Positions 22,405-26,631 of a stretch of DNA of 26,631 bases are shown piece by piece (position 1 is the stretch's first letter; the number at the start of each line of letters is the position of its first letter). The translations under genes were made by a program, and so were the position numbers. The stretch is from JBEBGV01 sp040081265 (GTDB lineage: Bacteria > Acidobacteriota > Vicinamibacteria > Vicinamibacterales > UBA2999), in assembly GCA_040081265.1 (NCBI GenBank), contig JBEBGV010000065.1, positions 1 through 26,631 on the forward strand. Direction: 5' to 3'. The notes under the pieces were generated by a model that searched no databases, was not told where the DNA came from, and worked only from the letters and a program-made list of their open reading frames with translations.

Positions 22405-24852
22405 ATGTTGCCGGCGAAACGGACGGACCCTGCGCTCGATCAGGCGCTCGAGTCCGTCCTCGACCGGCTGACGGGCGGATCCCTCGACCGGGCCGACAAT
22501 CCGGACGGCTGGATCACCGCGGCCCGCCGCCTCCCGGCCAGAACCGGCGAATACGCCCCCTTCAACGACGCGCTCGATCCCAGGCTGGTCTCGGTATTGC
22601 GCGAACGCGGCGTCGAGCGCCTCTACACGCACCAGGCTGCTGCCATCGACCACGCCCTTGCCGGCCGTAATGTCGTCATCACCACGCCGACGGCCTCGGG
22701 CAAGACGCTCTGTTACAACGCGCCGGTCCTGAGCACCATCCTGCGCGACCCGTCAGCCCGAGCGCTCTACCTGTTTCCGACCAAGGCGCTCGCACAGGAC
22801 CAGCTCGCGGAGCTGCACGGCCTGGCCGACGTGCTGTCGCGGCAGAACGACCTCGAGCTGGGCGTCTTCACCTACGACGGCGACACGCCTCAGGACGCTC
22901 GCCGTGCGATTCGCGGACGCGCGCACGTGGTCCTCAGCAACCCCGACATGATTCACGCGGGCATCCTGCCGCACCACCCGCGCTGGGCGAAGCTGTTCGA
23001 GAACCTGCGCTACGTGGTGATCGACGAGCTGCACGCCTACCGTGGCGTGTTCGGCAGCCATCTCACGAACGTGCTGCGGCGCCTGCACCGTATCTGCCGG
23101 CACTACGGGTCCGATCCGCGCTTCATCTGCTCATCGGCCACCATCGCCAATCCGCGCGAGCTGGCGGAGTCGCTGGTCGAGCAGAAGTTCGAGCTGGTGG
23201 ACAAGAGCGGGGCACCGAGCGGCGAGAAGGTATTCCTCTTCGTCAACCCGCCGGTCGTCAACCAGCAGCTCGGCATCCGCCGGTCGTATCTCTCCGAAGC
23301 GCGTCGCGTGGCCTCGGAGTTTCTGAAGCGCCAGCTCCAGGTGATCGTCTTCGCGCAGAGTCGTCTGGCTACCGAGATCCTGACGACGTACCTGAAGGAC
23401 GACTTCGGCGGCCCTCCAGGCACGCCCGACCTCATTCGCGGCTATCGCGGCGGTTACCTGCCGCAGAGACGACGGGAGATCGAGCGCGGGCTGCGCGAGG
23501 GAACGGTGCGCGCGGTGGTGTCAACCAGTGCGCTGGAGCTGGGCATCGATGTCGGTGCGCTGGATGTCTGCGTGATGGCCGGCTATCCCGGAACGATTGC
23601 GGCCACGTGGCAGCGCGCCGGTCGAGCGGGACGACGGTCGAGCCGATCGGCGGCGGTTCTGGTGGGCAGCAGCGCGCCGATCGATCAGTTCGTGGTGCGT
23701 CATCCGTCGTACTTCTTCGAGGCGTCGCCCGAACACGCGCTCATCAACCCGGACAACCTGCACATCCTGGTCAGCCACGTGAAGTGCGCGGCGTTCGAGT
23801 TGCCCTTCACCACCACTGAAGAGTACGGGGACCTCAACGTGCAGGACGTGCTCGGCGTGCTCGCCGAAGGCGGGTTCGTACACCTCGCGCAGGGCTCGAG
23901 CGACGACCAGGGCCAGTGGCAGTGGACCAACGAGTCATATCCGGCCGATGCCGTGAGTCTTCGCTCGATCTCGTCCGACAACTTCGTGATCGTCGACGTG
24001 ACCCGCGGCGCAGATGTCATCGGCGAAACCAGCTTCAACAGCGGTCCGCCGACGCTGCACGAGAAGGCGATCTACATGGTCGAGGCCGCGCTCTATCAGG
24101 TGGAGAAGCTGGACTTCGAGGGCCGCAAGGCCTACGTCCGCCGCATCGACTGCGACTACTACACCGACGCCATCACCTACACCAAGGTGACGCTGATGGA
24201 CACGTTCGGCGGTGGACGCCCCGAAGGCACAGTGGCAGCGCACGGCGAGGTGCACGTGTCCTCGCGCGTCGTCGGCTTCAAGAAGATCAAGTTCTACACG
24301 AACGAGAACGTCGGCTCTGGTGAGCTGGACCTGCCCGAGCAGGAGATGCACACCACGGCCTACTGGCTCGAGCTGCCGGCGGCGGTGATGGGTGCCCTGC
24401 CGTGTGCGTCCGACGATCGGCGCGACGGCGTCGTCGGCCTGTCGTTCGCGATGCGGCAGGTCGCGCAGCTCCTGCTCATGTGCGATCGTCAGGACATCGG
24501 CATCTCGATCGGCAGTGGTGATCAGGATGAAGACGCCATGCCGAACCGCCATGGCCAGCCTGCGGCGATCGGCGACGAGCCGCGCATCTTCATCTACGAC
24601 AACTATCCGAGCGGCATCGGTTTCAGCGAGCCTCTCTACCGGATGCACGACGAACTGATGGCCCGCACTCGCGCGCTGATCTCGAGCTGCGAGTGTGAAC
24701 ATGGCTGTCCTACTTGCGTAGGGCCGATCGGCAACACGGGTCCGCTTGCCAAGAGTGTCGCGCTCCGTATTCTCGACCTTCTCGGCAGCGGTCACGCGCT
24801 GGCGACCGCTGGCGTGGGCACAATCGAGAGCCCTCTCGATCAACCCTTCTGA
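22405..24852 (+). CDS. mrfA: DEAD/DEAH-box DNA helicase MrfA (YprA) with MZB/DUF1998 domain
   Basis: 815 aa. Helicase core: YTHQ (74-77), Walker A TPTASGKT (94-101), FPTKALAQDQ, SNPDMIH, DEAH-box variant DELH (207-210), SAT (244-246), then the second RecA lobe with STSALELGIDVGALD and QRAGRAGRR. The C-terminal DUF1998/MZB zinc module carries four Cys in CECEHGCPTC (C762, C764, C768, C771). This is the architecture of B. subtilis MrfA, a 3'-5' helicase that acts with the exonuclease MrfB to repair mitomycin C damage independently of UvrABC. The adjacent mrfB, coupled by a TGATG stop/start overlap, supports the assignment. Function in this organism is inferred. Confidence 0.92.
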   Translation: MLPAKRTDPALDQALESVLDRLTGGSLDRADNPDGWITAARRLPARTGEYAPFNDALDPRLVSVLRERGVERLYTHQAAAIDHALAGRNVVITTPTASGKTLCYNAPVLSTILRDPSARALYLFPTKALAQDQLAELHGLADVLSRQNDLELGVFTYDGDTPQDARRAIRGRAHVVLSNPDMIHAGILPHHPRWAKLFENLRYVVIDELHAYRGVFGSHLTNVLRRLHRICRHYGSDPRFICSSATIANPRELAESLVEQKFELVDKSGAPSGEKVFLFVNPPVVNQQLGIRRSYLSEARRVASEFLKRQLQVIVFAQSRLATEILTTYLKDDFGGPPGTPDLIRGYRGGYLPQRRREIERGLREGTVRAVVSTSALELGIDVGALDVCVMAGYPGTIAATWQRAGRAGRRSSRSAAVLVGSSAPIDQFVVRHPSYFFEASPEHALINPDNLHILVSHVKCAAFELPFTTTEEYGDLNVQDVLGVLAEGGFVHLAQGSSDDQGQWQWTNESYPADAVSLRSISSDNFVIVDVTRGADVIGETSFNSGPPTLHEKAIYMVEAALYQVEKLDFEGRKAYVRRIDCDYYTDAITYTKVTLMDTFGGGRPEGTVAAHGEVHVSSRVVGFKKIKFYTNENVGSGELDLPEQEMHTTAYWLELPAAVMGALPCASDDRRDGVVGLSFAMRQVAQLLLMCDRQDIGISIGSGDQDEDAMPNRHGQPAAIGDEPRIFIYDNYPSGIGFSEPLYRMHDELMARTRALISSCECEHGCPTCVGPIGNTGPLAKSVALRILDLLGSGHALATAGVGTIESPLDQPF

Positions 24853-26177
24853 TGAACCGGCTCACCGAACGACTTCGCGGGGTGATCGAGCCGGCGGCGC
24901 CACGCGCGCGGCCTGTGGCGCACGACCATTCAGAGATCCTGGGAGGGGAGCAGCACATTGCCGACGGACACGCGTTCCTGATCGTTGACCGTCGCTACCC
25001 CGGCGGCCATCGTCATGGACGTGTGTCGGTGCTCGATTCCCTGCCCCCCGACTCCGGTGTGTGGCCGCGCATGGAACTGCTGGCGGGCAGGCAGATCCCG
25101 ACAGCGAGTGACGATGACCGCCCGAGGCGATTGATGTTTTTCGACCTCGAGACGACGGGCCTGGCGGGTGGCGCGGGCACGTACGCATTCCTCGTCGGCT
25201 GCGGCTGGTTCGAGGGCGCCGCGTTTCGCGTGCGGCAGTTCCTGCTGTCGAGCTTCGGCGCCGAACGCGGGATCCTCAAAGCCCTGACCGCGCTGGCCCA
25301 GGAAGCGGCTGCCGTTGTGACCTTCAACGGCAAGTCGTTCGACGTGCCGCTCATCGACACGCGCTACGCGCTGAATCGGATGACGTCGCCGTTTGGCGAC
25401 CTTCCGCACCTCGACATGCTGCACGTGGCCCGGCGGTTCTGGCGCCAGGCTGATACCGACGATGAGCCGCGGGATGAGGACGGTACGCGAAGCCGCGGGT
25501 GCCGTCTGGCCGATCTCGAGCAGACGGTGTGCGGACACGAGCGCGAAGGGGACGTGCCCGGGTTCGAGATCCCCGCGCGCTACTTCCACTACGTGCGCAG
25601 CGGCGACGTCAGCGGGCTCGAGGCCGTCCTCGAGCACAACCGGCTCGATCTGTTGTCGCTGGCGCTGCTGACGGCGCGCGCGTCCCAGATGCTCGAAGAT
25701 GGTCCGGGTGAGGCGAGCCATGCGCGCGAGGCGCTGGGGCTGGGCACGGTCTATGAGCGTGCGGGATGTCTGGCCGAAGCGCGGGCAGCCTACGCTCATG
25801 CCGCGGCTGTGCCGGGCCTGCCTGGAGCACCTGCATCAGGATGCCTGGCGCGCAGTGACGACGCGACACAGGCGGAGGCGTTGCGGGCCTACGCGCTGCT
25901 CGCCAGACGCGAACGACGTTTTCAGGATGCGGCGCTCGCCTGGCAGTGCCTGATCGAGATCAGGCGATGTCCCCCGCAGCTGGCGCGAGAGGCGGCCGAA
26001 GCGCTGGCCGTCCATCACGAGCACCGCGTGCGCGACCTCGACGTCGCCCGCCGGTTCGCGTTGCAGTCGCTGCAGTATCGGTCCACGCCCGGCCGCACGC
26101 AGGCGGTGCAGCACCGCCTGTCACGACTCGAGCGCAAGCTCGGCAAGCCCGCGGCGTATACAGCTGGTTTGTTTTAG
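24852..26177 (+). CDS. mrfB: Exonuclease MrfB (YprB), DEDD RNase H-like with TPR
   Basis: 441 aa from the ATG at 24852 (TGATG: its A is the last base of the mrfA stop); an open frame upstream overlaps mrfA and is not used. Exonuclease motifs: FDLETTGL (D98, E100), NGKSFDVPLIDTRY (D164) and EHNRLDLLSL (H262, D266), which makes a DEDDh-type site. The segment RGCRLADLEQTVCGHER to PARYFHYVRSGD is typical of YprB-like proteins. The C-terminal third (about 300-420) is helical with TPR-like repeats (GLGTVYERAGCLAEARAAYAHAA, YALLARRERRFQDAALAWQCL). It is recruited by MrfA in B. subtilis. Confidence 0.9.
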   Translation: MNRLTERLRGVIEPAAPRARPVAHDHSEILGGEQHIADGHAFLIVDRRYPGGHRHGRVSVLDSLPPDSGVWPRMELLAGRQIPTASDDDRPRRLMFFDLETTGLAGGAGTYAFLVGCGWFEGAAFRVRQFLLSSFGAERGILKALTALAQEAAAVVTFNGKSFDVPLIDTRYALNRMTSPFGDLPHLDMLHVARRFWRQADTDDEPRDEDGTRSRGCRLADLEQTVCGHEREGDVPGFEIPARYFHYVRSGDVSGLEAVLEHNRLDLLSLALLTARASQMLEDGPGEASHAREALGLGTVYERAGCLAEARAAYAHAAAVPGLPGAPASGCLARSDDATQAEALRAYALLARRERRFQDAALAWQCLIEIRRCPPQLAREAAEALAVHHEHRVRDLDVARRFALQSLQYRSTPGRTQAVQHRLSRLERKLGKPAAYTAGLF

Positions 26178-26249
26178 TGATCGGCGGGTCCTTCGGACCC
26201 GCCCTACGTACACCGGGTAGGCCGGGTCCAAAGGACCCGGCGATCACTA
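26175..26249. terminator. Symmetric REP-like double hairpin between convergent mrfB and rpmE
   Basis: Hairpin 1: GGCGGGTCC (26183-26191), loop TTC, GGACCCGCC (26195-26203). It is followed by CTACGTAC, so 26183-26211 is the inverted copy of 3001-3029. Hairpin 2: GCCGGGTCC (26221-26229), loop AAA, GGACCCGGC (26233-26241). The outer arms TAGTGATCG (26175-26183) and CGATCACTA (26241-26249) are also complementary and contain the stop codons of mrfB and rpmE. A bidirectional terminator is likely; no U tract follows. Confidence 0.8.
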
Positions 26250-26561
26250 CGTGGTGGCTTCGGCGGGTGGCTTCGGCGTCTTGGCCGACACGCGCTTGGC
26301 CGGCTTGGCCGGGGCCTTCGCAGCCTTGGCAGCCTTCTCGGCGGCCTTCCGCTGCTCGGAGGTCTGCAAGCCGAACTTCTTGTTGAACCGCTCGACGCGC
26401 CCTTCGGTGTCCAGGAGCTTCTGGCGGCCGGTGAAGAACGGGTGGCAGGCCGAGCAGATTTCGAGGTGCAGATCGGGCTTGGTCGAGCGCGTCTTGAATG
26501 TGTTGCCACACGCGCAGCGAACGTCGACCTCCTCGTACTTCGGGTGGATACCTTCCTTCAC
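26247..26561 (-). CDS. rpmE: 50S ribosomal protein L31 with Ala/Lys/Pro-rich tail
   Basis: 104 aa, GTG start, with AAGGAG (plus-strand 26568-26573) 6 bp upstream. The N-terminal 70 residues are zinc-type (C+) L31: GIHPKYEEVDVRCACGNTF, LEICSACHPFFTG, RVERFNKKFG, with C16, C18, C36 and C39. The last 30-odd residues (KAAEKAAKAAKAPAKPAKR and on) are a low-complexity basic extension absent from the usual ~70-aa protein. It probably contacts rRNA. The gene is convergent with mrfB. Confidence 0.95.
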   Translation of the reverse strand: MKEGIHPKYEEVDVRCACGNTFKTRSTKPDLHLEICSACHPFFTGRQKLLDTEGRVERFNKKFGLQTSEQRKAAEKAAKAAKAPAKPAKRVSAKTPKPPAEATT

Positions 26562-26593
26562 GGTCTGCTCCTTCGGGCTGAGGGGAAAAAGTG

Positions 26594-26599
26594 ATTATA
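26594..26599 (-). promoter_or_regulatory. -10 box TATAAT of rpmE
   Basis: TATAAT on the minus strand, about 32 bp before the GTG at 26561, giving a leader of about 25 nt that holds the AAGGAG site. The -35 region would fall at about 26617-26622, which is inside the adapter sequence, so it is missing from this assembly. Confidence 0.6.
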
Positions 26600-26613
26600 A
26601 CGGGGGATGGGGG

Positions 26614-26631
26614 CTGTCTCTTATACACATC
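26614..26631. other. Nextera transposase mosaic-end adapter (sequencing artefact)
   Basis: CTGTCTCTTATACACATC is 18 of the 19 bases of the Tn5/Nextera mosaic-end adapter, at the very end of the contig. It is library adapter, not genomic sequence. Confidence 0.97.

Noticed and set aside
25960..26628. 222-codon minus-strand frame beginning MYKRQ
   Set aside because: Its first residues are the translation of the Nextera adapter, and the rest runs antisense or out of frame to rpmE and mrfB.

Overview
The window is GC-rich with dense coding on both strands. It is one end of a metagenome-type contig: the last 18 bases (26614-26631) are a Nextera transposase mosaic-end sequence, not genome. The protein families (DUF4175/DUF4159 pair, DUF6152/DUF6644 set, exported cytochromes c with Ala/Gly/Pro-rich linkers, three-subunit transhydrogenase) fit an aerobic Acidobacteriota bacterium, most likely class Vicinamibacteria. 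That assignment is an inference from family knowledge, not from a marker-gene comparison.

Layout. (1) 2-3777: the 3' part of a large Q/G-repeat DUF4175-like membrane protein, followed by two paralogous exported DUF4159 proteins. (2) 3857-5104: an exported M20 (carboxypeptidase G2-like) metallopeptidase. (3) 5180-7470: a compact set of DUF6152, an unnamed exported protein, and two paralogous four-helix DUF6644 membrane proteins. (4) 7519-10325: a DUF486 membrane protein, cystathionine beta-synthase and a luciferase-like flavin oxidoreductase. (5) 10403-11482: an exported dihaem cytochrome c. (6) 11647-14520 (minus): pntAA-pntAB-pntB proton-translocating NAD(P) transhydrogenase. (7) 14683-18778: a YpfJ-type zinc peptidase (minus), an SDR oxidoreductase (plus), a monohaem cytochrome c (minus), an exported SUMF1-fold protein and an HExxH protein (plus). 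(8) 18775-21844 (minus): a four-gene signalling operon of TerB-like protein, receiver, receiver-histidine kinase and receiver, with no DNA-binding output. (9) 22405-26177: mrfA-mrfB, a helicase/exonuclease DNA-repair pair with overlapping stop and start codons. (10) 26247-26561 (minus): rpmE (ribosomal protein L31).

The most unusual material is between the genes. Six or seven intergenic spaces are filled with degenerate 7-bp tandem repeats whose unit differs from site to site (TTGCTGG, TAGTGGG, AGTTCCT, GAAGTGS, TRGTGAG, CAACCGG). They usually begin at or within a few bases of a stop codon. Between convergent genes they are arranged as head-to-head halves able to form long hairpins. A separate REP-like hairpin (GGCGGGTCC-loop-GGACCCGCC plus a GTACGTAG flank) occurs at 3001 and, inverted, at 26183. 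There it is nested in a near-symmetric dyad whose ends are the stop codons of mrfB and rpmE. Six genes have a TANNNT -10-like box 6-8 nt upstream of the start codon and no Shine-Dalgarno, which suggests leaderless transcripts. Other genes have a clear AGGAG-type site.

I see no tRNA, rRNA, CRISPR array, intact insertion sequence or prophage gene. The only spacer above 300 bp is 21845-22404.
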